Part shown: piece by piece, positions 23,212 through 32,800 of the stretch | Layout: every line of letters starts with the position of its first letter | Position numbering within the stretch: the stretch's first letter is position 1 | Assembly: GCA_018268415.1 (NCBI GenBank) | Contig: JAFDWO010000070.1 | Coordinates: 1-42,253 of the forward strand | Length of the DNA stretch: 42,253 bases | Origin: Actinomycetota bacterium | GTDB taxonomy: Bacteria; Actinomycetota; Thermoleophilia; Solirubrobacterales; 70-9 | Reading direction: 5' to 3' | Position numbers and translations under genes: made by a program | Notes under the pieces: model-generated | Databases searched by the model: none | What the model saw: the letters and a program-made list of their open reading frames with translations, nothing else | Told to the model about the DNA's origin: nothing

Positions 23212-24243
23212 TCAGTCCATCGAGAGCGGGCCGCTGACGTCCGCGTGGAGGAACTGGCTGACGAACGGGTTGGACGAGTCGAAGACTTCCTCTTTCGGGC
23301 CCGACTCGACGATCTTGCCGCTCCACAACACCGCGATGAAGTCGGCGATCCGGCGTGCCGTGTTGAGGTCGTGGCTGATCACCAGGTAACAGCCGCCGTT
23401 CTCGGCGTGGATCTCGCGGATCAGCTCGCAGAGGAGCGCGGTGCGGACCGGATCGAGACCCGAGTCGGGCTCGTCGAACATCACGATCGCCGGTTCCAGC
23501 ACCAGCGCCCGGGCGAAGCCGGCGCGCTTGCGCATCCCGCCGGAGAGCTCGTTCGGCATCTTGTAGGTCGCCTCGGAGAGGCCCACCTCTTTGAGCCGCC
23601 GGTTGACGATCTCACCGATCTCCTCCTCGCCTTTGTCGGTGTGCTGGCGGAGCGGGAAGGCGACGTTGTCGTAGATGTTCATCGAGCCGAAGAGCGCCCC
23701 GTCCTGGAACAGCAGGCCGAACTTTTTGCGCACCTCGAAGAGTTCGTCGTCGGTCATGTTCGGGATCGATTCGCCGTGCACGAGGACGTCGCCGTGGTCG
23801 GGGTACAGCAGCCCGACGATGTGCTTGATCAGCACGCTCTTGCCGGTCCCCGACGGGCCGAGCACCATCGACACCTGGTTCTCGGGCAGGCCGAGGTTCA
23901 GCCCGTTGAGGATGCGGGCGCGGCCGAACTGCTTGACCAGGTCGATGACCTCGATCGCGTCGGTGCCACCGTGGTCGCGCTTGCGGCCGGTGTGAAAGCG
24001 ATAGGGGTCGTGCTCGCGTGGGTCGACGCCGGGGATGACGAAATCCCGGCCCATCACCGCGCCGTCCTCGCTCACGTAAGGACCCTCGTCGGTGGCGCTC
24101 CGCGGGTGGCCGGGAGTCTCGGCGGCGGCGCCCACCGACACCACGGCCGGATCCTCGGCGGCCAGCTCGGCGCTCGTCTCCGCCTCGGCCTCGTACTGCT
24201 CCTCCTCGATCTCGTTGAAGCGCTCTTCCTCGTCGCGTGCCAT
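23212..24243 (-). CDS. ABC transporter ATPase, MlaF/Mkl type
   Basis: 343-residue ATPase that energises the MlaE/YrbE permeases. A charged N-terminal extension of about 85 residues precedes the core. Walker A is GPSGTGKS, the signature LSGGMRKR and Walker B AIVMFDEPDSGLDP; the D-loop region GLDPVRTALLCELI and the H-loop ISHDLNTA are intact. The C-terminus (VFDSSNPFVSQFL) is typical of Mla/Mce ATPases. ATG 24243 has AGGAGGG 8 nt upstream; a GTG at 24252 overlaps the permease stop but would have no spacing to that site. Confidence 0.92.
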   Translation of the reverse strand: MARDEEERFNEIEEEQYEAEAETSAELAAEDPAVVSVGAAAETPGHPRSATDEGPYVSEDGAVMGRDFVIPGVDPREHDPYRFHTGRKRDHGGTDAIEVIDLVKQFGRARILNGLNLGLPENQVSMVLGPSGTGKSVLIKHIVGLLYPDHGDVLVHGESIPNMTDDELFEVRKKFGLLFQDGALFGSMNIYDNVAFPLRQHTDKGEEEIGEIVNRRLKEVGLSEATYKMPNELSGGMRKRAGFARALVLEPAIVMFDEPDSGLDPVRTALLCELIREIHAENGGCYLVISHDLNTARRIADFIAVLWSGKIVESGPKEEVFDSSNPFVSQFLHADVSGPLSMD

Positions 24244-24248
24244 CGCGT

Positions 24249-25046
24249 TCACCCTCCTATTGGAGCACGGGGATTCGCTCCCCAGAAGACCAGGGTCCCG
24301 AGCATGCCGATGATGTGGACTAAGACGATGTTCAAGACCATCGACTTCGCCGTCGCGGTCCCCACCCCCACCGGTCCGCCCGAGGCCGTATAGCCGTAGT
24401 AACACCCCACCAGGACGATCGCGGTCGCCATCACCATGCCCTTGATCAGGCTGAAGATCACGTCGGGGGGATTCTGGAACTGCCAGAAGATCAGCAGGTA
24501 GCCGCCCGAGGAGGCATCGCCGATCTGCTTGACCACAGCGATGTAGCTGGCCAGGTACATGACCCCGATCGCCACCAGGTACATGAACGGGAAGGCGATC
24601 CAGGCCGCAAGCAGCCGGGTGGCGCAGAGGAAGGTGACCGGCGGCACGCCCATCACCTCGAGCGCGTCGATCTCGTCGGAGATCCGCATCGCGCCGAGCT
24701 CGGCGACGATCCCGGTCCCGACCTTCGCCGAGAGCATGTAACCGAAGGCGTACGGAAGGATCTCGCGCAGGTCACACCAGGCGGAGAAGACGCCGGCGTA
24801 GGCGGGCGCGCCGTTGGCCCGCAGGAGGTAGGCGCCCTCGATCCCGCACTGGAGGCCGAGGACGAAGACGAGGCCCCAGATCACCAGGGCCGAGCCGAGG
24901 ATCAGGATCCCGGCCTGGCGCAGCGCCTCGCCGAAGAAGCGCAGGACGCGACCCGAGTAGACCAGCATCGCGATGCGGCCGCCGAAGCGGGCGATCTCGC
25001 CGAGCGAGTCGAGCCAGCCGCGCGGAACTTCGAACCAGGCGTTCAC
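24249..25046 (-). CDS. MlaE/YrbE-family permease B
   Basis: 265-residue permease with about five to six membrane segments. The family signature GTGIVAELGAMRISDEIDAL followed by EVMGVPP (about 113-140) is intact, and TASGGPVGVGTATAKSMV near the C-terminus is also typical. It would pair with the permease encoded upstream to form the membrane part of a phospholipid- or sterol-type importer. It starts 28 nt after the first permease gene. Confidence 0.92.
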   Translation of the reverse strand: MNAWFEVPRGWLDSLGEIARFGGRIAMLVYSGRVLRFFGEALRQAGILILGSALVIWGLVFVLGLQCGIEGAYLLRANGAPAYAGVFSAWCDLREILPYAFGYMLSAKVGTGIVAELGAMRISDEIDALEVMGVPPVTFLCATRLLAAWIAFPFMYLVAIGVMYLASYIAVVKQIGDASSGGYLLIFWQFQNPPDVIFSLIKGMVMATAIVLVGCYYGYTASGGPVGVGTATAKSMVLNIVLVHIIGMLGTLVFWGANPRAPIGG

Positions 25047-25074
25047 CGCATGACCCCGATGTCGCCGGCGCCGG

Positions 25075-25881
25075 TCACCGGATCGTCTGCAGTTCGGGGT
25101 TGGTCGCCAGCAGCGTCTGGGTGAAGACGTAGTTGAAGGCGAAGAAGGCGAGGAACGAGATGACCACGGCCTCGTTCACCGCCCGGCCGACCCCCGCGGC
25201 GCCCCCCGAGGCGGTCATGCCTTTGTAGCAACAGACGATCGCGATGATCGCGCCGAAGAGCGTGCACTTGACCACCGATCCCCACAGATCGGTGACGGAC
25301 GCCTGCTCGAACAGCGTCGCGAAGAAGCCGCCGAGGGACTGGTGATAAAGGATCTCGGTGAAGATGCCGCCGGTGAGGCCGGCCACGATGGCGAAGATGT
25401 CGAGCAGCCCGGTGACGAGCATCAGGGCGAGGAAGCGCGGCACGACCAGGTTCTTGATCGGGTCGACGCCCAGCACCTGGAGGGCGTCGAGCTCCTCGCG
25501 GATCTTGCGGGCACCGAGGTCGGCGGTGATCGCGGTGCCGGCGATCCCGGCGACGCAGACGCCGGTGACGAAGGGTCCGATTTCTCGGATCGCGGCGAGC
25601 ACGAAGAAGCCGCCGAGGCGGTCGAGCGCGCCGAAGAGGGTGAGGAAGTTGGCGGCCTGGAGCCCGGGGGCACCGAAGTTGATCGCCACCGTCGAGACCA
25701 GCAGCGGGAACCAGCAGAGCTGCAGGGCGAAGAGGAACTGGCCGATGAACTCCTCGCCGTACGGGTAGGGCGGGCGGACCGCCGAGGCGATCGTGCGGCC
25801 GGTCAGGAGAACGAGCTCCCCCACCTGTTCGAACACCGACTTGGCGGGCAGGAACGCCCTGTTCACTGCGAATCCGACCAT
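25075..25881 (-). CDS. MlaE/YrbE-family permease A
   Basis: 268 residues from ATG 25881, which has GGAGGAG a few bases upstream; the frame extends to 25926 but without a better start. The MlaE signature is present as AGTAITADLGARKIREELDA and LQVLGVDP, with TASGGAAGVGRAVNEAVV near the end. It is the first gene of an eight-gene operon. Paired YrbE permeases plus this ATPase are normally followed by Mce/MlaD substrate-binding proteins, but none is present; an MMPL exporter follows instead. Confidence 0.92.
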   Translation of the reverse strand: MVGFAVNRAFLPAKSVFEQVGELVLLTGRTIASAVRPPYPYGEEFIGQFLFALQLCWFPLLVSTVAINFGAPGLQAANFLTLFGALDRLGGFFVLAAIREIGPFVTGVCVAGIAGTAITADLGARKIREELDALQVLGVDPIKNLVVPRFLALMLVTGLLDIFAIVAGLTGGIFTEILYHQSLGGFFATLFEQASVTDLWGSVVKCTLFGAIIAIVCCYKGMTASGGAAGVGRAVNEAVVISFLAFFAFNYVFTQTLLATNPELQTIR

Positions 25882-26054
25882 CTGCTCCTCCAGCAGGCCG
25901 CGCCTCCACGGTCGCGGCAGCCCCACTCGTCGCGCCGCAGTCTATGTGATCGGTCGGCCTGCTCCGTTAGCCGCATATTGAGATCTCGCTAACCCGGGCT
26001 TCGCCCCGAAAATGGCTCGGTTGCGGGGATTCCCCGTGCTAAATTCGCCACGCT

Positions 26055-26729
26055 TTGCGGGGGACCGGAACACCACACCGGGGTGCCCGCCTTCGAGCCG
26101 CCGCGGTGGGGTCCGCGGTCCTGGCCATGGCGGCGCTGCTCGCTGCCTGCGGCGGGTCGTCCTCGGATTCGAACGAGAAGGCAGGCACCTACAAGGTCGC
26201 GGTGACCGACGCCAGCTTCCCGGCGAAGCAGTTCATCGGCCAGACCTCGCTGATGCGGATCGACGTCAAGAACACCGGCAACAGGACCGTCCCGACCCTT
26301 ACCGTCACCGTCGACGTGGAGGGCAAGGAGGGCGGCGAGGCACGCATCCCCTTCGCCATCCACGACCCGCAGCCCGGCCTCGCCGGCCCCGACCGCCCGG
26401 TCTGGGTGCTGGCCGCGACCTACCCCCGCCTCGCCGGCTCCTCCGAACCGGGCGGCGCCGAAACCTCGAACGCGAAGACCTACTCCTTCGGCCCCCTCGG
26501 GCCGGGCAAATCGGTCAAAGCCGTCTGGAAGCTCTCCGCCGTACGCGCCGGCAACTACACGCTCGGCTACGAAATCGACGCCGGCCTGAGCGGGGAAGCA
26601 AAGGCAAAGACCGCCTCCGGCGCCTCCCCCGGCGGCACCTTCGTCACCGACATCACCACCGCCCTTCCCGAAACCGAAGTGAACGCCGCCGGCGAAATCG
26701 TCGAAATCAAGCGCGGCGGCAAGCAGTAA
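26055..26729 (+). CDS. Lipoprotein of unknown function
   Basis: 224 residues from TTG 26055, giving an Arg-containing n-region, a hydrophobic core and the lipobox LLAACGGS (Cys near residue 32). GTG 26106 is an alternative start but would truncate the n-region. After a Ser-rich linker the mature protein looks like a beta-sandwich of DUF11/CARDB-like character: MRIDVKNTGNRTVPTLTVTV and the later VKAVWKLSAVRAGNYTLGYE. No catalytic motif is seen. TAAATT at 26040-26045 could be its -10 box. It is divergent from the permease operon. Confidence 0.7.
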   Translation: MRGTGTPHRGARLRAAAVGSAVLAMAALLAACGGSSSDSNEKAGTYKVAVTDASFPAKQFIGQTSLMRIDVKNTGNRTVPTLTVTVDVEGKEGGEARIPFAIHDPQPGLAGPDRPVWVLAATYPRLAGSSEPGGAETSNAKTYSFGPLGPGKSVKAVWKLSAVRAGNYTLGYEIDAGLSGEAKAKTASGASPGGTFVTDITTALPETEVNAAGEIVEIKRGGKQ

Positions 26730-26922
26730 CCCGAACGGCAACCGCCGCCCTTGACTCTTCCTCGGCCGTCGTGCGTATTTCACAACGCCGGATCCATCGC
26801 TCGCTGAGTCAGGGGGCCTATGGCGCACACAACTCAGCGAGCGTCCGGCCCCTCGGATCCCGTCACGGAGGTGTGCGTCCCTCCCCGCGCCGCTGCGTCC
26901 CTCCGGGAGCTAGCCTCATGAC
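26730..26922. terminator. Intergenic region with CGCTCGCTGAGT hairpin
   Basis: Perfect 12-bp arms CGCTCGCTGAGT (26798-26809) and ACTCAGCGAGCG (26832-26843) enclose a 22-nt loop. The rest of the interval shows no gene. A GTCACGGAG motif that recurs in the terminal islands lies near 26862. Confidence 0.5.
26911..26916 (+). promoter_or_regulatory. Leaderless -10 box (TAGCCT)
   Basis: TAGCCT, then 6 nt, then ATG 26923. No ribosome binding site. The same hexamer precedes the small membrane gene at 40862. Confidence 0.55.
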
Positions 26923-28161
26923 ATGCGCCCGCGCCTCGTCCACGTGGTTCTCGTCGTTCTCGCGCTCGCCGCCGCGCTGAGCCTCGCCGCCTGCGGCGGC
27001 TCAGGTGGAAGCGCCGAGCGCACGGTGACGGCGACCGAGACCGCCGCCCAGGTCCCACCTGAGGCGGCCCGGCCCGGTGGCGGACTCGCGTTGAGGCGGG
27101 TCGGCAAGTTCGACCGCCCCACCTACGTGGCGGGCGCACCGGGATACCCGCGCCTGCTCTTCGTCGTCGAGCAGCCCGGTCGGGTGATCGTGCTGAACGG
27201 CGGCAAGCGGGTCCGCCGGCCGTTCCTCGACATCCGCTCGCGGGTCGACTATGACGGTGCCGAGCGCGGCCTTCTCTCGATCGCCTTCCCACCCGACTAC
27301 CAGGCGAGCGGCCGCTTCTACGTCTACTACGTCGACAAGGGCGGCTCGATCGAGATCGACGAATACCACCGGATGAGCCCGACCCGGGCGGCGCCGAAGT
27401 CGCGCCGAACCGTGATCACGATCCCGCACCCGGTGAACGCCAACCACAACGGCGGCCAGATGCAGTTCCTCGGCGAAGATCTGTACTTCGGCACCGGCGA
27501 CGGCGGCTCGGGTGGCGATCCTCCCAACAACGCCCAGAACAAGGACGTGCTGCTCGGCAAGCTGCTGCGGATTGACCCGCTGCCGGCCGGGGGCAGGCCC
27601 TACACGATCCCGGCGTCGAACCCCTTCGTCGGCGGCGCCGGCCGACCCGAGATCTACAGCTACGGCCTGCGCAATCCGTTCCGCTTCAGTTTCGACTCGG
27701 TCACCAATCCGCAGGAACCACGGCTCGCGATCGGCGATGTCGGCCAGAACCGCTTCGAGGAGATCGACTACACCACCGTGGCCGCCGCCCGCGGCGCCAA
27801 CTTCGGCTGGGACGCCTTCGAGGGCTTCGCCCCCTACGAAGAAGAAAACTCCGGCACGCCCGACCCCGGCGGCACGACCAAGCCCATCTTCGCCTACCCC
27901 CACTCCCGCGACGGCAGCTGCTCGGTGATCGGCGGTTATGTCGTCGCCGACCGCTCCCTGCCCTCCCTTTACGGCCGCTACGTCTACGCCGACTATTGCG
28001 AGGGCCAACTTCGCGCCCTCACTCCCCACCTTCGCCGCGCGGGCGATGACCACAAGTTGGGCCTCGCCGTCGCCTCCCCCACCTCCTTCGGCGAAGACGA
28101 CGCCCACCACCTCTACGTCGCCTCCCAGATCGGCCCGGTCTACCGCCTGATCCGGAAGTAG
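26923..28161 (+). CDS. PQQ-dependent sugar dehydrogenase-like lipoprotein (GSDH family)
   Basis: 412-residue six-bladed beta-propeller of the soluble glucose/sorbosone dehydrogenase family. A lipoprotein signal (VVLVVLALAAALSLAACGGS, Cys near 24) anchors it outside. Family marks are FVVEQPGRVIVL, GLLSIAFPPDY, NANHNGGQMQF (with the catalytic-type His), YFGTGDGGSGGDPPNNAQ, LLGKLLRIDP, SYGLRNPFRFSFD and GDVGQNRFEEID. The substrate is unknown; many such proteins are general aldose dehydrogenases. Start is supported by TAGCCT 6 nt upstream (leaderless). Confidence 0.88.
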   Translation: MRPRLVHVVLVVLALAAALSLAACGGSGGSAERTVTATETAAQVPPEAARPGGGLALRRVGKFDRPTYVAGAPGYPRLLFVVEQPGRVIVLNGGKRVRRPFLDIRSRVDYDGAERGLLSIAFPPDYQASGRFYVYYVDKGGSIEIDEYHRMSPTRAAPKSRRTVITIPHPVNANHNGGQMQFLGEDLYFGTGDGGSGGDPPNNAQNKDVLLGKLLRIDPLPAGGRPYTIPASNPFVGGAGRPEIYSYGLRNPFRFSFDSVTNPQEPRLAIGDVGQNRFEEIDYTTVAAARGANFGWDAFEGFAPYEEENSGTPDPGGTTKPIFAYPHSRDGSCSVIGGYVVADRSLPSLYGRYVYADYCEGQLRALTPHLRRAGDDHKLGLAVASPTSFGEDDAHHLYVASQIGPVYRLIRK

Positions 28162-28187
28162 CTCGGCGTCGATGGCGGTCCGGCTAA

Positions 28188-28207
28188 AGTTGGCTGACCA
28201 GCCAACT
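28188..28207. promoter_or_regulatory. Perfect operator-like palindrome before the aldehyde dehydrogenase
   Basis: AGTTGGCTG-AC-CAGCCAACT: two 9-bp arms around a 2-nt centre, 18 nt before the ALDH start and 26 nt after the previous stop. Size and symmetry fit a TetR-family operator. No TetR gene is in the window. Confidence 0.6.
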
Positions 28208-28225
28208 GGGGACGGAGGAATGAGC

Positions 28226-29794
28226 ATGGAGAGCGGGACGGTGGAGACGAAGGTCCAGGCCGGCGAGGCGAACGGGGCGGTCGCCGAGCCCGAGGTGCTG
28301 AAGGTGCTGAACCCGGCGACCGGGGAGACGATCGCCACGGTGCCGGTCGACCCGCCGGAGGCGGTCGCGGCGACGGTGGCGCGGGTACGCGCCGCGCAGC
28401 CCGACTGGGAGGCGATGGGGATCGAGGGGCGCTACCACTGGCTGGGGAAGCTGCGCGACTGGATCCTCGACAACTCCGACCGGATCCTCGACACGATGCA
28501 GCGGGAGACCGGCAAGGTCCGCGCCGACGCCTCGAACGAGCCCACCTACCTCGCCGACACGATCAACTTCTACGGCACCCAGGCCGCCAGGTTCATCGGC
28601 GAGGAGAGCGTCCGCCCCCACTCCCCCCTGCTGGCGGCGAAGAAGCTCCGCGTCCAGTACCGGCCCCACCCGGTGGTCGGGATCATCAGCCCCTGGAACT
28701 TCCCCCTGATCCTGTCGCTCGGTGATGCGATCCCGGCGCTGATGGCGGGCGCCGCCGTGGTGATCAAGCCGTCGGAGTTCACGCCGCTGGGGATCGCCGA
28801 GGTGGCCGCGGCCTGGCAGCACGAGATCGGCGGCCCCGACGTCTTCGACGTCGTCCAGGGCATCGGCGCGACCGGCGGCGCCCTCGTCGACAACGTCGAC
28901 TACATCCAGTTCACCGGCTCCGACCGCACCGGCCGCAAGGTGATGGCGCGCGCCGCCGAGACGCTCACCCCGGTCAGCCTCGAGCTCGGCGGCAAGGACC
29001 CGATGATCGTGCTCCGCGATGCCGACCTCGACCGGGCCGCCAACGCCGCCGCCTGGGGCGGGATGTTCAACTCCGGCCAGGTCTGCATCTCGGTCGAGCG
29101 CATCTACGTCGAGGAGCCCGTCTACGACGACTTCGTCGCCAAGCTCACCGCCGAGGTCGGCCGGATCCGCCAGGGCGCCGACGACGCCCGCGATCCGAAG
29201 GACGTCGGGGCGATGACGTCCCCGAACCAGACCGCGATCGTCGAGGGCCAGGTCGACGACGCACTCGCCCACGGCGCCCGCGCGCTGACCGGCGGCAAGC
29301 GCGTCCCCGGCCCCGGCGACTACTTCGAGCCCACCGTGCTGGTCGACGTCGACCACTCGATGAAGGTGATGCGCGACGAGACCTTCGGCCCGGTGGTCGG
29401 GGTGATGAAGGTGCGTGATTCCGAGGAGGCGCTGCGGCTCGCCAACGACACGCGTTACGGGCTCTCCGGCTCGGTCTTCGGCGAGCGCGCCAACGCCGAA
29501 CGAGTCGCCCGCCGGGTCGAGTGCGGCGCCGTCAACGTGAACGACGTGCTGGTCAACTACTTCGCCTCCGACGTGCCGATGGGCGGCTGGAAGGAGTCGG
29601 GGATCGGCTACCGCCACGGCGCCCAGGGCATCCGCAAGTTCTGCCGCACCGAGTCGCTGGTGATCACCCGCTTCGGCGGCCGTCGCGAACCGACCTGGTA
29701 CCCCTACACCCGCGGCCGCCGCGGCCTGATCGCGCGGCTCGCACAACTGATCAACGGGCGCGACTGGCGCCGCCGCCTCGGCCTTCGCCGCTGA
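28226..29794 (+). CDS. NAD(P)-dependent aldehyde dehydrogenase (succinate-semialdehyde type)
   Basis: 522-residue ALDH-superfamily enzyme that oxidises an aldehyde to the acid. Family marks include IISPWNFPLILSLGDAIPAL, KPSEFTPLG, the catalytic Glu in SLELGGKDPMIVL and the catalytic Cys in NSGQVCISVERIYVEE. The C-terminus (YPYTRGRRGLIARLAQLIN) is a basic amphipathic extension that may touch the membrane. ATG 28226 lies 7 nt after GGAGG; ATG 28220 is too close to it. The palindrome at 28188-28207 suggests repression by a TetR-type regulator responding to the substrate. The exact aldehyde is not known. Confidence 0.9.
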   Translation: MESGTVETKVQAGEANGAVAEPEVLKVLNPATGETIATVPVDPPEAVAATVARVRAAQPDWEAMGIEGRYHWLGKLRDWILDNSDRILDTMQRETGKVRADASNEPTYLADTINFYGTQAARFIGEESVRPHSPLLAAKKLRVQYRPHPVVGIISPWNFPLILSLGDAIPALMAGAAVVIKPSEFTPLGIAEVAAAWQHEIGGPDVFDVVQGIGATGGALVDNVDYIQFTGSDRTGRKVMARAAETLTPVSLELGGKDPMIVLRDADLDRAANAAAWGGMFNSGQVCISVERIYVEEPVYDDFVAKLTAEVGRIRQGADDARDPKDVGAMTSPNQTAIVEGQVDDALAHGARALTGGKRVPGPGDYFEPTVLVDVDHSMKVMRDETFGPVVGVMKVRDSEEALRLANDTRYGLSGSVFGERANAERVARRVECGAVNVNDVLVNYFASDVPMGGWKESGIGYRHGAQGIRKFCRTESLVITRFGGRREPTWYPYTRGRRGLIARLAQLINGRDWRRRLGLRR

Positions 29795-29804
29795 TCCCGC
29801 CGCT

Positions 29805-29847
29805 CCGCTGTTCCTTATGCGCCCCACAGGCGCATAAGGAACAGCGG
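29805..29847. repeat. GTTCCTTATG hairpin family, copy B
   Basis: Perfect 19-bp arms: CCGCTGTTCCTTATGCGCC (29805-29823), loop CCACA, and its complement at 29829-29847. It lies 26 nt before metH and just after the ALDH stop. The loop-proximal CGCC/GGCG differs from the other copies but stays paired. Confidence 0.9.
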
Positions 29848-29873
29848 AACGCGCTCGATAGCCTCTATGGCTC

Positions 29874-32800
29874 ATGGCGGAGCGCGATTACATAGCGGCG
29901 GTGAAGGAGCGCGTCGTCGTCTTCGACGGCGGCATGGGCGCGACCCTCGAGCAATTCGACCTCACCCAGGAGGACTACGGCGGACTGCAGGGCAAGTGCC
30001 ACGAGGCGCTCGTGCTGAACCGGCCCGACGTGATCGAGGGCGTCCACCGCTCGATGCTGGACGCCGGCGCCGACGTGGTCGAGACCGACAGCTTCCAGGG
30101 CTCACGGCTGAAGCTCGAGGAGTGGGGACTCGGCGAGCACACGCTGGAGATCAACACCAAGGCCGCCGAGATCGCCCGCAAGGCGGCGGGCCCGGATCGC
30201 TTCGTCGCGGGCTCGATCGGCCCGACCGGCTTCCTCCCTGCCTCTACCGACCCGACCCTCGGCAACATCTCCTTCGGCCGTCTGGCCGAGGTCTTCGCCG
30301 AGCAGGCGACCGGCCTGGTCAACGGCGGCGCCGACCTGATCATCATCGAGACCGCCCAGGACATCCTCGAGGTGAAGGCGGCGATCTTCGGCGCCCGCGA
30401 GGCCTTCAGGCAGACCGGCCGCACGCTGCCACTGCAGATCAGCGTCTCGCTGCTTCCCAACGGCGGCAAGATGCTGCTCGGCACCGACATCCAATCGGTG
30501 CTGACCACGCTGACGGCGCTCGACGTCGACGCCGTGGGCCTCAACTGCTCGACCGGCCCCGAGGACATGCGCGACGCGATCCGCTTCCTCGGCGAGACCT
30601 CCACCCTGCCGGTCCACTGCATCCCCAACGCCGGCCTGCCGCTGCAGGGACCCGACGGCGAGACGATCTTCCCGGAAGAGCCCGAGCCGCTCGCGGCGAC
30701 CCTCGGCGAGTTCGTCGAGCGTTATGGCGTCGGCATCGTCGGCGGCTGCTGCGGCACGAATCCGGAGCACATCCGCGCGATTCGCGAACGGGTCGGGGCG
30801 GCGCGCCCCGTCGCGGCGCGCCCCGCCAAGGGCCCGGTCGAACTCTCGTCGATGATGACCTCCACCCCGCTGGTGCAGGAGCCGCGGCCGACGCTGGTTG
30901 GCGAGCGGGTCAATTCCCAGGGCTCGAAAAAAGCCAAGGAAATGCTGTTGACCGACGACTACGACGGCCTGGTCCAGGTCGCCGAAGACCAGGTCGAAGG
31001 CGGCGCCCACGTGCTCGACGTCTGCGTCGCCCTCACCGAGCGCCAGGACGAGGACGAGCAGATGACGGCCGTGGTGAAGCGGATCTCGTTGTCCCAGCCG
31101 GCGCCGATCCAGGTCGACTCGACCGAACCCGAGGTGATCAAGGCGGCGCTCGAGCAGATCCCCGGCCGGGCGATCGTCAACTCGATCAACCTCGAGGCCG
31201 GGCGCGCCAAGGCCGACCTCGTGGTGCCGCTGGCCCGCGAACACGGTGCGGCGCTGATCGCGCTCACGATCGACGAGGTCGGAATGGCGAAGACTGCCGA
31301 GCGCAAGGTCGAGATCGCCAAGCGGCTGGTGGAGATCGCGTGCGACGAGCATGGCCTCGACCCCGAGGCGCTGATCTTCGACCTGCTCACCTTCACCCTG
31401 ACCACCGGCGACGAGGAGTGGAAGCCCTCGGCGATCGAGACGATCGAGGGCATCCGCCGGGTGAAGGCCGAGATCCCCGGGGTGAAGACCTCGCTCGGCG
31501 TCTCCAACGTCTCCTTCGGGATCAGCCCGCGGCCGCGGGCGGTCCTCAACTCGGTCTTCCTGCACCACTGCGTCGAGGCGGGGCTCGACCTGGCGATGGT
31601 CAACCCGAATCACATCACGCCCTACTCGGAGATCCCCGACGAGGAGCGCGAGCTCACCGACGACCTCGTCTTCAACCGCCGTGACGACGCTCTCGCCCGC
31701 TTCATCTCCCACTTCGAGTCGAAGGGCGACGAGACGGAGGCCGAGGCCGCCGACCCGACCGCCGGGATGGAGCCCGAGGAGGCCCTCCACTGGCACATCC
31801 TGCGCCGCAAGAAGGAGGGCGTCGAGGAGTGGATCGACAGGTCGGTGGAGAAGATCGGCGCCGTCCCGACGCTGAACGACGTGCTGCTGCCGGCGATGAA
31901 GGAGGTCGGCGACAAGTTCGGGGCGGGCGAACTGATCCTCCCCTTCGTCCTGCAGTCGGCCGAAGTGATGAAGCGCGCGGTCGCGCAGCTGGAGAACTAC
32001 CTCGATCGGATCGACGGTCACACCAAGGGCAAGGTGGTGATCGCGACCGTCTTCGGCGATGTCCACGACATCGGCAAGTCGCTCGTCAACACGATCCTGA
32101 CCAACAACGGCTACACGGTGATCGACCTCGGCAAGCAGGTCCCGGTCGACGCGATCATCGACGCCGCGGTGGAGAACGAAGCCGACGCGATCGGCCTCTC
32201 CGCGCTGCTCGTCTCGACCTCGAAGCAGATGCCGACCTGCATCGCCGAGCTGCACGAGCGCGGGCATGAGTTCCCGGTGCTGATCGGCGGCGCCGCGATC
32301 AACCGTGACTTCGGTCGCCGCGTCCTCTACCCGAAGGGGCGGGAATCCGACGAGGTCTACGCGCCCGGTGTCTTCTACTGCAAGGACGCGTTCCAGGGGC
32401 TTGACACGATGGACGCGTTGGTCGACGCGGAGGCCCGCGAAGCGCTGGTCGAACGGATCCGCGGCGAGGCGAAGGCCCTACGCGAGAAGCCGGTGGTGGT
32501 CGACGACGCGCCGCCGGTGACCGACTCGAGCGTCCGCTCGAAGGCCCTCACCGACAACCCGATCCCGACCCCGCCCTACCTGGGCGTGCGCGACGTCGAC
32601 ATCGAGCTGAACGACATCTTCCCCTACCTCGACCGCCACGTTCTGTTCAAGCTGCACTGGGGCGGCAAAGGAATCAAGGGCGAGGCCTGGCGACAGCTGG
32701 TCGAGGGCCACGACGGGGAGGAGGGCTTCGTGCCGCGGCTCGAACGCATGTGGCGGGAGCAGGACTACCTGCACCCGAAGGCGCGCCTCGGCTACTTCCC

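Noticed and set aside
29848..29873. Cobalamin riboswitch before metH
   Set aside because: Only 26 nt separate the hairpin from the ATG, and the preceding gene ends at 29794; there is no room and no B12-box.
30102..32267. 721-residue open frame on the - strand inside metH
   Set aside because: Shadow of metH caused by high GC; composition is His/Asp/Arg-rich without motifs.
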